Source of the DNA: Georgenia satyanarayanai | GTDB taxonomy: Bacteria; Actinomycetota; Actinomycetes; Actinomycetales; Actinomycetaceae | Reading direction: 5' to 3' | Assembly: GCF_023715365.1 (NCBI RefSeq) | Contig: NZ_JAMBNZ010000001.1 | Span: 310,001-374,000, forward strand | Length of the DNA: 64,000 bases | In this document: positions 1 through 7,985 of the stretch, piece by piece | How positions within the stretch are numbered: the stretch's first letter is position 1 | Layout: each line of letters starts with the position of its first letter | Translations under genes and position numbers: made by a program | The notes under the pieces: generated by a model | Seen by the model: the letters and a program-made list of their open reading frames with translations, nothing else | Told to the model about the DNA's origin: nothing | Database searches by the model: none

Positions 1-880
1 TCGTCTTGACCTTGTCCGGCCAGTCGATGTGGTCGAGGTCGTCGACGAGACGGTCGGCGTAGGCGGTGATCCGCATCATCCACTGGCGCAGGTTGCGCTT
101 GAAGACGGGGTAGTTGCCGCGCTCGGAGCGGCCGTCGGCGGTGACCTCCTCGTTCGCCAGCACGGTGCCCAGCCCGGGGCACCAGTTGACCGGCGCGTCG
201 GACACGTAGGCGAGGCGGTGGGCGTCGAGGGCGGCGGCGCGCGCGTCGGCGTCCATGTCGGCCCACTCCCGGCCCGACGGCGTGGGCCGGCTCCCGTCGG
301 CGAAGGCAGCCTCCAGCTCGCTGATCGGGCGGGCGGCACCGCGGCCACCGCCGGGACGCTCGGCGTCCTCGTCGTACCAGGCGTGGTACATCTGGAGGAA
401 GATCCACTGCGTCCAGCGGACGTACCCGGTGTCCGTCGTCGCGAAGGAGCGGCGGTCGTCGTGGCCCAGGCCCAGGCGCCGCAGCTGGCGGCGCATGGTG
501 GCGATGTTCTCCTCGGTGGTGATCCGGGGGTGCTGCCCGGTCTGCACGGCGTACTGCTCCGCGGGCAGGCCGAAGGCGTCGTAAGCCAGCGCGTGGAGGA
601 CGTTCTTGCCCTTCATCCGCTGGTAGCGACCCACGACGTCGGTGGCGATGTAGCCCAGCGGGTGCCCCACGTGCAGCCCCTTGCCCGAGGGGTAGGGGAA
701 CATGTCGAGCACGTAGAAGGTCGAGTCCGTCGCGTCCCCGGCGAGGTCGCCGACCGGGTTGGGCGCGTGGAAGGTGCCGAGCTCCTCCCAGCGGTCCTGC
801 CAGGCCTGCTCGATCTCGCTCGCCAGCCGGGCGGTGTAGCGGAAGCGGGGCTCGGCGGGGACGGGGGTCTCGGTACTCAT
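1..880 (-). CDS. leuS: Leucyl-tRNA synthetase, 5' part (3' end outside window)
   Basis: Class I aminoacyl-tRNA synthetase charging tRNA-Leu in the cytoplasm. The first 293 codons are present, from ATG at 880. The N-terminal catalytic domain is recognisable: [20 protein letters not shown] carries the HIGH-type ATP motif (HVGH), followed by [20 protein letters not shown] and [10 protein letters not shown], all typical of bacterial LeuRS. The CP1 editing domain and the KMSKS loop lie outside the window. Upstream are a short Leu-codon leader peptide and a terminator hairpin, so expression is probably attenuated by leucyl-tRNA supply. Identification is firm; only the truncation by the window edge limits it. 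Confidence 0.96.
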   Translation of the reverse strand, partial: MSTETPVPAEPRFRYTARLASEIEQAWQDRWEELGTFHAPNPVGDLAGDATDSTFYVLDMFPYPSGKGLHVGHPLGYIATDVVGRYQRMKGKNVLHALAYDAFGLPAEQYAVQTGQHPRITTEENIATMRRQLRRLGLGHDDRRSFATTDTGYVRWTQWIFLQMYHAWYDEDAERPGGGRGAARPISELEAAFADGSRPTPSGREWADMDADARAAALDAHRLAYVSDAPVNWCPGLGTVLANEEVTADGRSERGNYPVFKRNLRQWMMRITAYADRLVDDLDHIDWPDKVKT

Positions 881-913
881 GTGATCCTCACGGTGGGGGT
901 GGTCGCTCCTGGC

Positions 914-939
914 ATGAGAAAACCTCCCCGCAGGGAGGT
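914..939 (-). terminator. leuS attenuator terminator
   Basis: On the minus strand ACCTCCC (939-933), a four-base loop and GGGAGGT (928-922) are followed by TTTTCTC. It lies between the leader peptide and the leuS start, so it would stop transcription before leuS unless antitermination occurs. Confidence 0.7.
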
Positions 940-942
940 GGG

Positions 943-986
943 CCGCGCTGATGCGGCGCCGTCGGCGCCCGCTGTGGTCAGCGCGG
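943..986 (-). promoter_or_regulatory. leuS leader hairpin overlapping the leader-peptide stop
   Basis: Perfect 9-bp arms CCGCGCTGA (943-951) and TCAGCGCGG (978-986) enclose a loop with a second small inverted repeat (GGCGCC-GTC-GGCGCC). A ribosome paused at the Leu codons would cover the 978-986 arm, whereas one finishing the peptide would not, so this stem is a good candidate for the switching element. I could not derive a clear antiterminator pairing by eye. Confidence 0.6.
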
Positions 987-1013
987 CTGCGTAAGGAGGA
1001 CCCGTCGCGACAT
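978..1013 (-). CDS. leuS leader peptide [11 protein letters not shown] (attenuator)
   Basis: Eleven-codon ORF read ATG to TGA upstream of leuS, encoding [11 protein letters not shown] with two adjacent leucine codons (CTC CTT, 998-993). A GGTGGG-like ribosome site lies about five bases upstream (1018-1023). The stop codon lies inside a perfect 9-bp inverted repeat (978-986 with 943-951), and a rho-independent-type hairpin follows at 922-939. This is the layout of classical transcription attenuation: scarce leucyl-tRNA would stall the ribosome on the Leu codons and alter downstream folding. The ORF and hairpins are seen directly; the mechanism is inferred from known amino-acid leader peptides. 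Confidence 0.75.
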   Translation of the reverse strand: MSRRVLLTQPR

Positions 1014-1132
1014 GTGGCCCACCTTACCGCAGCGGCTGCGGGAGGCGGCGGACCGGGCCGCGCCATATGCTCGACAGCGTTCGTCATCGTCATCGCGCGC
1101 ACAGGACGTGCGCCGCGGAAGGGAGAGAGCAG

Positions 1133-1591
1133 ATGGCTGCCAAGCCCACGGAGAAGGTCCTCACCAGCCTCCAGGAGACCCTCGTCGACCTCATCGACCT
1201 GTCCCTGCAGGCCAAGCAGGCCCACTGGAACATCTACGGGTCGCACTTCCGCTCGGTGCACCTCCAGCTCGACGAGGTCACCGACCAGGTGCGCCTCGCC
1301 TCCGACGACGTCGCGGAGCGGCTCGTCGCGATCGGCGGTGAGCCGGACGGCCGCGCCTCCACCGTGGCGAGCTCCACGCAGGTGGAGTCGCTCTCGGACG
1401 GCCGCCTCCCCGACGACAAGGTCATCCGCCAGTTCGAGGAGCGCCTCCAGTCGGTCGCCGACCGCATCAAGGGCAAGCTCGACGACGTCGAGGAGAGCGA
1501 CCCGCTGAGCCACGACCTTCTCGTCACGGTCGCGACCGGCCTGGAGAAGCAGGCGTGGATGTTCCGCGCCGCCAGCGGCGACGCCAGCTGA
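1133..1591 (+). CDS. dps: Dps-family DNA-binding ferritin-like protein
   Basis: 152-residue starvation/oxidative-stress protein expected to form a dodecamer that oxidises and stores iron and protects [23 protein letters not shown] has the Dps ferroxidase pattern ([10 protein letters not shown] then H), followed by [19 protein letters not shown] and a C-terminal helix ending in [11 protein letters not shown]. Length is typical. The start was chosen at the ATG behind GGGAGAG rather than at an upstream in-frame ATG that would add residues unlike the family. A -10-like TATGCT sits at 1066-1071. It lies divergently from leuS and next to DNA-repair genes, but no shared regulation is visible. Confidence 0.92.
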   Translation: MAAKPTEKVLTSLQETLVDLIDLSLQAKQAHWNIYGSHFRSVHLQLDEVTDQVRLASDDVAERLVAIGGEPDGRASTVASSTQVESLSDGRLPDDKVIRQFEERLQSVADRIKGKLDDVEESDPLSHDLLVTVATGLEKQAWMFRAASGDAS

Positions 1592-1614
1592 CCGAGCCGC
1601 ACCCCGCCCCCTAC

Positions 1615-1656
1615 GCCGACAGCCGGATTCCTCCGCGGAGGATTCCGGCTGTCGGC
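1615..1656. repeat. Intergenic inverted repeat, family member 1 (terminator-like)
   Basis: Near-perfect 42-bp palindrome with 20-base arms (1615-1634 and 1637-1656) and one mismatch. The left arm GCCGACAGCCGGATTCCTCC differs by one base from the arm of the element at 62335-62375. It lies between the convergent dps and ABC ATPase genes, so it may serve as a bidirectional terminator, though no T-run is present. Confidence 0.8.
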
Positions 1657-1670
1657 ACCTGTGGGGCGGG

Positions 1671-2447
1671 TCAGCGGAAGCGCTGGACGGCGAGCGGCGC
1701 GGCTTCGGCCAGCTCGCGGACCGTGGGGTGCTGGTCGATGTCGCCGAGGAGCTCCCCCAGCGGTCCGGTGGCCACGACGGTGCCCTCGGCGAGGACATGG
1801 ACCTCGCGGCAGGTGCGCTCGACGAGCTCGAGGTCGTGGGACACGAGGACCACGGCGGTGTCGAGCTCGGCGAGCAGGCCCGCCAGCCGCCGGGCCAGGT
1901 TGACGCGGGACTGCGGGTCGACGGCGGTGAGCGGCTCGTCCAGGACGAGGATCTCCGGCCGGGTCGCGAGCGCGGCCGCGACTGCCACGCGCTGCTTCTC
2001 CCCGCCCGAGAGCGTGACGAGCCGGCGGCTCGAGAAGGTCGCGGGGAGCCCGACGGCGTCGAGCAGGTCCCCCATCGACGTCGCGTGGGTCCGCCCCGCC
2101 TTGCGCGCCTCGCCCAGCGCGAGGCCGAGGCTGCGGGCGACGGTCAGCCGCGGGTCGGTGACGGTGAGGGAGTCCTGGGAGGTGAAGCGCACCGAGGCCT
2201 TGAAGGTCTTGCCCTCCCGGCGCGGCAGGCGGTGGACCGGGCGGTCGTTGAAGGTGACCGTGCCCTGGACCGGCCGGATCTGCCCCTGCAGGGCGCGCAC
2301 GAGCGTCGTCTTCCCGGCGCCGGAAGGCCCCACGATGCCGAGCGGAGCGTCGCCGGACCGGATCTCGAGGTTCACCCCACGCAGCACGTGCGTCCCGGGG
2401 TAGCCCGCCCACAGGTCGTCGGCACGGAGGACCGCGCGAGTCGCCAT
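1671..2447 (-). CDS. Orphan ABC transporter ATP-binding protein
   Basis: 258-residue ABC ATPase. Walker [10 protein letters not shown] is at about residue 40, the signature LSGGEKQR at about 145 and Walker B EILVLDEP at about 163, with a switch His in VLVSHD. The sequence most resembles the DppF/NikE-type peptide or nickel importer ATPases, but no permease or binding protein is adjacent, so the substrate is unknown. Start ATG 2447 is preceded by AAAGGAG. It lies downstream of ligD on the same strand, separated by a short gap. It may work with a permease elsewhere in the genome. Confidence 0.85.
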   Translation of the reverse strand: MATRAVLRADDLWAGYPGTHVLRGVNLEIRSGDAPLGIVGPSGAGKTTLVRALQGQIRPVQGTVTFNDRPVHRLPRREGKTFKASVRFTSQDSLTVTDPRLTVARSLGLALGEARKAGRTHATSMGDLLDAVGLPATFSSRRLVTLSGGEKQRVAVAAALATRPEILVLDEPLTAVDPQSRVNLARRLAGLLAELDTAVVLVSHDLELVERTCREVHVLAEGTVVATGPLGELLGDIDQHPTVRELAEAAPLAVQRFR

Positions 2448-2494
2448 CCCAGCTCCTTTCGTCCGAGCGCACTCTACGTGCTCGGACTGGGGGC

Positions 2495-5044
2495 TCAGGA
2501 CTCCAGGACGACGTCGGCCGGCTCCTTGTCCGGGCGCCAGCCGCGCCACCGCGGGTGGCGCAGCCGCCCGGTGGATGTCCACTCGGCGAACTCGACCTCC
2601 GCCACCCGGCGGGGCGTCACCCAGCGGGCGTCGCGGGCCTCCGGCCGGGGCACCTCCAGCGGGGCGGTCGTGCGCTCCTCGCGGCCGAGCTCCTTCGCCC
2701 ACCGGGCGGCGTCCCGCTCGGAGAAGCCCGTCCCGACCCGCCCGATGTAGCGCAGCTCGCCGTCGTCGGGCAGGGCGAGGAGGAGGGAGCCGACCTTCCC
2801 GGCGCGGTTGCCCTGCCCGGGTCGCCAGCCGACGACGACGGCCTCCTGGGTGCTCGCATGCTTGATCTTCAGCCACGAGCGGCTGCGGCGTCCGGGCGTG
2901 TAGGCGGAGTCGCGCCGCTTGGCCACGACGCCCTCGAGCTGCCACTGGCGGCTGGCCGCGACCGCCGCCTCGAGGTCGCCGTCGAACGCGGGCGGGATCT
3001 CGACGAGGGCGCACCCGCTGGGGTCGACAACCTCCTCGAGCACCTCCCGCCGCTCGTCGTAGGTGCGGCGCAGCAGGCTCGTGCCGTCGACCGAGATGGC
3101 GTCGAAGAGCATGAGGCGGACCGGGTTCTCCTTCGCGGCGCGGGCGATGGCGCGGGCGTCGGTGAGCTGGATGCGCTGCTGGAGCAGGCCGAAGTCGGGG
3201 CGGCCGGTGTCGGTGAGCGCAACGATCTCCCCGTCGAGCACGGCGGTGCGCGCGTCGACGCACCCGGCGAGCCCGGAGAGCTCGGGGTAGGTGTCGGTGA
3301 CCTCCCGGCCGCTGCGGCCCACGAGCCGCACGGCTCCGTCCTCGACGAGGACGACGGCGCGCACCCCGTCCCACTTCATCTCCACCGCCCACTCGGCCGA
3401 GGCGTCCAGGACCGTCGCGTCGCTGAGGGTGGCGAGCATGGGGACGACGAACTCCGGAGCCGCGGCCTCAGGGGACGCGCCGTCCGTCTCCCGCGCCGAG
3501 GAGCTCGGCTCTCGGCGCGAGGAGGAGGAGCTCGGCCCTCGGCGGGTGGAGTCCGGCCGTCGGCGCGAGGGCGAGGAGTCCGCCTCTCGGCGGGTGGCCG
3601 GGGCGGAGGGGGCGCCGTCAGGGGGTGACATGAGGTGGATGAGCCAGTGGTTGGACTCGTCCTCGGACCGGCCGCCGGTGTGGATGAGCGCGAAGCGGCT
3701 CGTGCGGCCCGGGCCATCCGGGCCGGCGAGACCGCCGTCCTCCTGCCCGGTGAGCGTGACGATGGCCTCCTTGCCCTCCCGCCACTTCTCGAAGGTGAAC
3801 GTCCCGGTGTCCCAGATCGTCATCTCCCCGGCGCCGTACTCGCCCTTGGGAATGGCGCCGGAGAAGGTGAGGTACTCCATCGGGTGGTCCTCGGTCTGGA
3901 CCGCGAGGTGGTTCTTCCTCGGCGAGGTCGGCACGCACTTGGGCAGCGCCCAGCTGACGAGGACGCCGTCGTGCGCCAGGCGCAGGTCCCAGTGCAGCCG
4001 GCTCGCATGGTGCTCCTGGATGACGAAGGCGAGCGTGCCGTCGTCGGGAGCGACGGTGGCCGGCACGGGCTCGGGCGTCCGCGCCGCGTCGCGCTTGGCG
4101 CGGTAGACCTCGAGGCGGTCGCGCCTGGGCTGCCCGCCCGCCTGGTCGGCGGCCTCCCCGAGCTCGGCCATCGGGTCCCCGCGCCGCTCGACGCGCTCGA
4201 CGACCTCCCGCAGGTCCAGGTGGCGCAGCCTCGGGTGGGTGAGCTCGCGCCACGTCCGGGGGGCTGCAACCATCGGCCGCTCCCGGCCCCGCAGGGAGTA
4301 CGGCGCGATCGTCGTCTTGTTCCCGTTGTTCTGCGACCAGTCGACGAGTACCTTCCCGCGGCGCAGCTCCTTCTTCATGTTCGACACGACGAGGTCGGGG
4401 TGGTCGGCCTCCAGGGAGCGGGCCAGCTCCTTGGCCACCTCGCTCACCTCGTCCGACGTCGCCGTACCTGGCAGCGCGGAGTACAGGTGGATGCCCTTGG
4501 ACCCGCTCGTCACCGGAACCGGGTCCAGCCCCATCCCCTGGAGGATGTCGCGGGCCAGAACGGCCACCTCGACGCACTCGGCGAGGCCCGCGCCCTCCCC
4601 CGGGTCGAGGTCGAGGACGAGGCGGTCGGGGTTGCGGCGCTTCCCGTCGCTGCCCACCCGCCACTGCGGGACGTGGACCTCGAGCGCCGCGACCTGGGCG
4701 AGCCAGGCGAGCGTCGCGGCGCTGTCGACGAGCGGGTAGGTGTTGACGTGGTCGCTGTGCTGGATCTCCACCCGCTCGACCCAGTCCGGCGCGCTGGACT
4801 CGACGTTCTTCTGGAAGAACACCTGGCCCGGGTCCTGCCCCGAGCCCGTCCCGTTGGGCCAGCGCTTGCGAGTGGCGGGACGGCCGGCGCAGTGGTGCAG
4901 CATGACCGGCGCGATCCGCGTGTAGTACTCGAGGACGTCGGCCTTGGTCGTGCCGGTGGCAGGGTAGAGGACCTTGTCGAGGTTCGTCAGGCGCAGCCGG
5001 TGGCCGTCCACCTGCACGACCGTGGGTCCGCTGTCCTTCGCCAT
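2495..5044 (-). CDS. ligD: Multifunctional end-joining DNA ligase LigD (polymerase-phosphoesterase-ligase)
   Basis: 849-residue ATP-dependent ligase for bacterial non-homologous end joining, with Ku as partner. Domain order is as in mycobacterial LigD: N-terminal primase-type polymerase (about 10-290; metal motif VLDLDPGEG near 143-151), 3'-phosphoesterase (about 335-470; HHASRLHWDLRL, PKGEYGAG) and C-terminal ligase (about 540-849; nucleotidyl lysine in EMKWDGVR near 558, then OB fold). The ATG at 5044 gives a polymerase domain of normal extent. Between phosphoesterase and ligase is a Ser/Arg-rich linker of repeated RREPSSS-like units that makes the protein longer than the roughly 760-residue mycobacterial form. 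Ku is divergently encoded nearby. Confidence 0.96.
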   Translation of the reverse strand: MAKDSGPTVVQVDGHRLRLTNLDKVLYPATGTTKADVLEYYTRIAPVMLHHCAGRPATRKRWPNGTGSGQDPGQVFFQKNVESSAPDWVERVEIQHSDHVNTYPLVDSAATLAWLAQVAALEVHVPQWRVGSDGKRRNPDRLVLDLDPGEGAGLAECVEVAVLARDILQGMGLDPVPVTSGSKGIHLYSALPGTATSDEVSEVAKELARSLEADHPDLVVSNMKKELRRGKVLVDWSQNNGNKTTIAPYSLRGRERPMVAAPRTWRELTHPRLRHLDLREVVERVERRGDPMAELGEAADQAGGQPRRDRLEVYRAKRDAARTPEPVPATVAPDDGTLAFVIQEHHASRLHWDLRLAHDGVLVSWALPKCVPTSPRKNHLAVQTEDHPMEYLTFSGAIPKGEYGAGEMTIWDTGTFTFEKWREGKEAIVTLTGQEDGGLAGPDGPGRTSRFALIHTGGRSEDESNHWLIHLMSPPDGAPSAPATRREADSSPSRRRPDSTRRGPSSSSSRREPSSSARETDGASPEAAAPEFVVPMLATLSDATVLDASAEWAVEMKWDGVRAVVLVEDGAVRLVGRSGREVTDTYPELSGLAGCVDARTAVLDGEIVALTDTGRPDFGLLQQRIQLTDARAIARAAKENPVRLMLFDAISVDGTSLLRRTYDERREVLEEVVDPSGCALVEIPPAFDGDLEAAVAASRQWQLEGVVAKRRDSAYTPGRRSRSWLKIKHASTQEAVVVGWRPGQGNRAGKVGSLLLALPDDGELRYIGRVGTGFSERDAARWAKELGREERTTAPLEVPRPEARDARWVTPRRVAEVEFAEWTSTGRLRHPRWRGWRPDKEPADVVLES
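3498..3594. repeat. Tandem degenerate repeats inside the ligD linker
   Basis: Four copies of a CTCGGCG/GTCGGCG-ended unit recur at spacings of 27, 21 and 27 bases (cores near 3511, 3538, 3559 and 3586), all multiples of three. The last unit (GAGGAGTCCGCCTCTCGGCG) matches the right arm of the intergenic repeat at 62356-62375 (GGAGGAATCCGGCTCTCGGC) at most positions. The repeats encode the RREADSS/RRPDST/RRGPSSS linker between the phosphoesterase and ligase domains. Confidence 0.65.
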
Positions 5045-5079
5045 GGCGCCATGCTGCCCGGCGGGCGCCGGGCGCGCAC

Positions 5080-5448
5080 CTACACCGGGTACTCGGTGAG
5101 CCGCAGCACCGTGAGCGCCCCGGCGACGACGGCCAGGGCGAGCGGGACGACAAAGGGCTCGCGGCGGCGCAGGTGGAGGGCGGTCGCGACGAGCATCATG
5201 ACGGCGAGCGCCCCCGAGGCGATGGGCACGAGGTGGACCGAGCGCTCGAGCACCGGCGGCAGCACCAGGCCGAGAGCGCCCGTGAGCTCGAGCAGCCCGA
5301 TCGCTTTGAGCGCCACCGGGTGGACGTCCTGGACGTAGGACATGCCGCTGTCGTAGAGCGCCTGCCGTGAGCTGACGACCTTCGAGACCCCCGACCCGAG
5401 GAAGACGACCGCCACCAGCGCCGTGACCACCCACAGCCAGATCTCCAC
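5080..5448 (-). CDS. DoxX-like membrane protein
   Basis: 122-residue hydrophobic protein with about four membrane helices. The N-terminal EIWLWVVTALVAVVFLGSGVSK and the pattern G-x4-K followed by GLLELTGALGLVLPP match the DoxX/DoxX-like (SURF4-related) family, often small membrane proteins linked to redox or thiol stress; its function here is not known. A GTG start at 5448 is chosen because AGAGGAG lies five bases upstream; a longer in-frame ATG would add a non-family arginine-rich stretch. It lies just upstream of ligD on the same strand and may be co-transcribed. Confidence 0.75.
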   Translation of the reverse strand: MEIWLWVVTALVAVVFLGSGVSKVVSSRQALYDSGMSYVQDVHPVALKAIGLLELTGALGLVLPPVLERSVHLVPIASGALAVMMLVATALHLRRREPFVVPLALAVVAGALTVLRLTEYPV

Positions 5449-5617
5449 ACCCGCTCCTCTCGCGCGTCGTTGCGCCGGCTCCACCGTAGGTGGCAAGGCC
5501 CCGTCCCGTCCGGGTTTTGGGCGCCCCCTCTCCCGGATCTCCGCTGGCGGGAGTACGGTACGGGCACTTCACTGGGGGCAGACGGACGAGGGCCGGCCCC
5601 GCCGGCGAGGAGGCAGC

Positions 5618-6583
5618 ATGCGCGCGATCTGGAAGGGCTCGATCACCTTCGGGCTCGTCAACGTCCCCATCTCGGTCTTCAGCGCCACGGAGAGCCACGA
5701 CATCCGCCTGCACCAGGTGCACGACGCCGACGGCGGGCGGATCCGCTACCAGCGGCGCTGCGAGATCTGCGGGGAGCCGGTCGAGTGGGACCACATCAAC
5801 AAGGCCTTCGACGACGGCGACCGGACCGTCGTCATCACCGACGACGAGCTCTCGGAGCTGCCGACCGAGAAGTCGCGCGAGATCGAGATCCTCCAGTTCG
5901 TCCCCAGCGACCAGGTCGACCCCATCATGATGGCCAAGACCTACTACCTCGCCCCGGCCTCGACCTCAGCGAAGTCCTACGCGCTGTTGCGCCGCACGCT
6001 GGAGGAGACCGAGCGGACGGCGATCGTGTCCTTCACGCTGCGCCAGCGCACCCAGCTCGGGGCGTTGCGCGTGCGCGAGGACGTCATGCTCCTCCAGACC
6101 CTCCTGTGGGACGACGAGGTGCGCGAGCCCGACTTCGCCGGCGTCGACAAGGACGTCCGCATCAGCGCCAAGGAGCTCGAGATGAGCCAGGCGCTCGTCG
6201 AGAACTTCTCCGGCGACTTCGACCCCTCCGAGTACACCGACGAGTACCAGGCGCAGCTGCGTACCCTCGTCGAGGCCAAGCTCGAGCAGGGCGACACCGT
6301 GGACACCGAGGAGACCTTCGGCACCGACCGCGAGGAGGGTGAGGAGGCCGAGGTCCTCGACCTCATGGAGGCCCTGCGCCGCTCCGTCTCCGCCGCCAAG
6401 GAGAAGAAGTCCGGGTCGGGGTCCGGCTCCGGCAGCTCCACGCCGAAGGCGACGTCGTCGTCGACCGCGAAGAAGTCGGCCTCATCCTCCTCCTCCTCCA
6501 AGGACGAGGAGAAGAAGCCGGCCGCGAAGAAGAAGACGGCCGCGACCACCCGTAAGAAGACGGCGAGCAAGAAGACCGCCTGA
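5618..6583 (+). CDS. ku: Non-homologous end-joining protein Ku
   Basis: 321-residue bacterial Ku, a homodimeric ring that binds double-strand ends and recruits LigD. The N-terminus MRAIWKGSITFGLVNVPI is the family hallmark, followed by the Cys-bearing RRCEICGEPVEWDHI and the bridge region FVPSDQVDPIMMAKTYYL. After the core (about 1-255) there is a Ser-rich then Lys/Ala-rich tail (KKPAAKKKTAATTRKKT) like the extended basic C-termini of some actinobacterial Ku proteins that add DNA binding. The start is behind GGCGAGGAGG. It is divergent from the DoxX/ligD pair, so the intergenic region 5449-5617 probably carries both promoters. Confidence 0.97.
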   Translation: MRAIWKGSITFGLVNVPISVFSATESHDIRLHQVHDADGGRIRYQRRCEICGEPVEWDHINKAFDDGDRTVVITDDELSELPTEKSREIEILQFVPSDQVDPIMMAKTYYLAPASTSAKSYALLRRTLEETERTAIVSFTLRQRTQLGALRVREDVMLLQTLLWDDEVREPDFAGVDKDVRISAKELEMSQALVENFSGDFDPSEYTDEYQAQLRTLVEAKLEQGDTVDTEETFGTDREEGEEAEVLDLMEALRRSVSAAKEKKSGSGSGSGSSTPKATSSSTAKKSASSSSSSKDEEKKPAAKKKTAATTRKKTASKKTA

Positions 6584-6622
6584 CGGGTTGAGACACGCCG
6601 CCGTTGCGTTTATCGGAATTGC

Positions 6623-6641
6623 TGAGGTAAGGCTTTCCTCA
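6623..6641. promoter_or_regulatory. Iron-box-like palindrome upstream of the DUF1540 gene
   Basis: TGAGGTAAGGCTTTCCTCA matches the known DtxR/IdeR iron-box consensus TTAGGTTAGGCTAACCTAA at 14 of 19 positions and is itself palindromic. It lies in a locally AT-rich stretch (about 6600-6690) 110 bases before the DUF1540 start, the only gene it could readily control. Regulation by an iron-dependent repressor is inferred. Confidence 0.5.
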
Positions 6642-6750
6642 CCTAATTCGCGCGCCTTTTCCTGCTGCTTTCTTCGTCATTTCGGACTATTGTCGTTCCC
6701 ACGACGCCCGCGACGAGACGGGTGCCACGGAGACGACGAGGAGCACGACG

Positions 6751-7053
6751 ATGAGCGCTCTGGCGGAGCTGCCCCCGGTCACCGACTGCACCGTGACCGG
6801 CTGCGGGTTCAACCACGACCACGACTGTCACGCGGCGGCGGTCACCATCGCCGGGGCGAGGGGCGACGCCGCGTGCGTCACCTTCATCCCGCTGGGCACC
6901 AAGGGTGGCCTGGACACGGTGCTCGCCCACGTCGGCGCCTGCCAGCGCACCGACTGCGTCCACAACGCCGACCTCGAGTGCACGGCGAGCGCGATCCGCG
7001 TGGGCGCCGGAGGGTCCGCGGCCGACTGCCTCACCTACACCGCGCGGGCCTGA
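6751..7053 (+). CDS. DUF1540 Cys-rich protein, two domains
   Basis: 100-residue protein with two copies of a DUF1540-type metal-binding motif: CTVTGCGFNHDHDCHAAAV (about 12-30) and CQRTDCVHNADLECTASAI (about 64-82). Each has the C-x4-C, Asn and C-x-A spacing expected for a small zinc- or iron-binding module. Biochemical function is unknown. The start ATG follows GACGAGGAGC. The iron-box-like palindrome upstream hints at a role in iron stress, in line with dps nearby, but that is inference. The stop lies inside a 21-bp tandem duplication. Confidence 0.8.
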   Translation: MSALAELPPVTDCTVTGCGFNHDHDCHAAAVTIAGARGDAACVTFIPLGTKGGLDTVLAHVGACQRTDCVHNADLECTASAIRVGAGGSAADCLTYTARA

Positions 7054-7079
7054 GGGACCACCGCGCGGGCCTGAGGGAC
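7040..7079 (+). repeat. 21-bp tandem duplication across the DUF1540 stop
   Basis: CCGCGCGGGCCTGAGGGAC occurs at 7040 and again at 7061 (period 21). The first copy contains the DUF1540 stop codon; the second is a duplicated 3' end, probably a recent slippage event. Confidence 0.85.
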
Positions 7080-7121
7080 GCCCTCGGGAAGAAGCCGGCG
7101 GCGCCCGTGGTTGGCGCAGGT

Positions 7122-7778
7122 ATGACCACCTCACCCATCCATGTCGACATCTGGTCCGACATCGCCTGCCCCTGGTGTTACATCGGCAAGCGCAAGTTCG
7201 AGGCCGGGGTCGCCGCCTTCGACGGCGACGTCACCGTCACCTACCACTCCTTCGAGCTCGCCCCAGACACGCCGGTCGACTTCGAGGGCAGCGCCGCGGA
7301 CTTCCTCTCCCGGCACAAGGGCATGCCCCGCGAGCAGGTCGAGCAGATGCTCCAGCAGGTGACCTCGATCGCCGCCGAGGTGGGCCTGGACTACGACTTT
7401 GGCTCCGTCCACCAGACGAGGACGCTGCTGGCCCACCAGGCCCTGCACCACGCCCGCGAGCAGGGCCGCCAGCTCGAGCTCGTCGAGAAGTTGTTCGAGG
7501 CCTACTTCGTCCAGGGCCGCCACGTCGGCAAGGTCGAGGAGCTCGTCGCGCTCGGCGCCGAGGCCGGGCTCGACGCCGACACCCTGCGGACCGCCCTGGA
7601 GGAGGGGACGCACGCCGACGCCGTCGCCGCCGACATCGCCCAGGCCCGCGTCTACGGCATCCAGGGTGTGCCCTTCTTCGTCATGGGCGGGAAGTACGGC
7701 GTGTCCGGCGCGCAGCAGCCGGCCGTCTTCACCCAGGCCCTCGAGCAGGTCCGCAGCGAGGCGGTGACGGTCCGGTGA
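7122..7778 (+). CDS. frnE: DsbA-family oxidoreductase, FrnE type
   Basis: 218-residue thioredoxin-fold disulfide oxidoreductase of the 2-hydroxychromene-2-carboxylate isomerase/FrnE branch, cytoplasmic because there is no signal peptide. The active site CPWC lies in DIWSDIACPWCYIGK (about residues 10-24), with an all-helical insertion and the cis-Pro region GIQGVPFFVMGGKYGVSGAQ near the end. FrnE homologues elsewhere, for instance in Deinococcus, have a C-terminal tail with a second CX4C motif. Here that tail is absent from this frame but is encoded by the overlapping ORF that starts at the stop codon. No strong ribosome site precedes the ATG. Confidence 0.93.
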   Translation: MTTSPIHVDIWSDIACPWCYIGKRKFEAGVAAFDGDVTVTYHSFELAPDTPVDFEGSAADFLSRHKGMPREQVEQMLQQVTSIAAEVGLDYDFGSVHQTRTLLAHQALHHAREQGRQLELVEKLFEAYFVQGRHVGKVEELVALGAEAGLDADTLRTALEEGTHADAVAADIAQARVYGIQGVPFFVMGGKYGVSGAQQPAVFTQALEQVRSEAVTVR

Positions 7779-7936
7779 CCGAGCCGCTGCTGCCCGCCTT
7801 CCCGCCGCCCGCCGGCCTCACGATGGTGGGTGCCGAGGACGCCGCCGTGTGCGTCGACGGCGTCTGTGCGGTCCCGGCCCCACCCGAGGAGCCGGTGGGG
7901 CCCGCACCGCGGGAGGACGCGGCGCCCACCCGCTGA
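7775..7936 (+). CDS. Small ORF carrying the displaced FrnE CX4C tail
   Basis: 53-residue ORF whose GTG overlaps the frnE stop (GTGA). It contains LTMVGAEDAAVCVDGVCAVP, which resembles the C-terminal tail of other FrnE proteins, including the CVDGVC (CX4C) pair and the following AVP, but in the -1 frame. It could be translated by termination-reinitiation as a separate peptide, joined to FrnE by frameshifting, or reflect one base lost or gained by mutation or sequencing error. I see no obvious slippery heptamer at the junction. The codon pattern is GC3-rich like a real gene. Confidence 0.6.
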   Translation: MTEPLLPAFPPPAGLTMVGAEDAAVCVDGVCAVPAPPEEPVGPAPREDAAPTR

Positions 7937-7985
7937 GAAGCGCCTGCGGAGGCGAGCGCCCGGGTCCCGCTGCACGATGGTGGCC

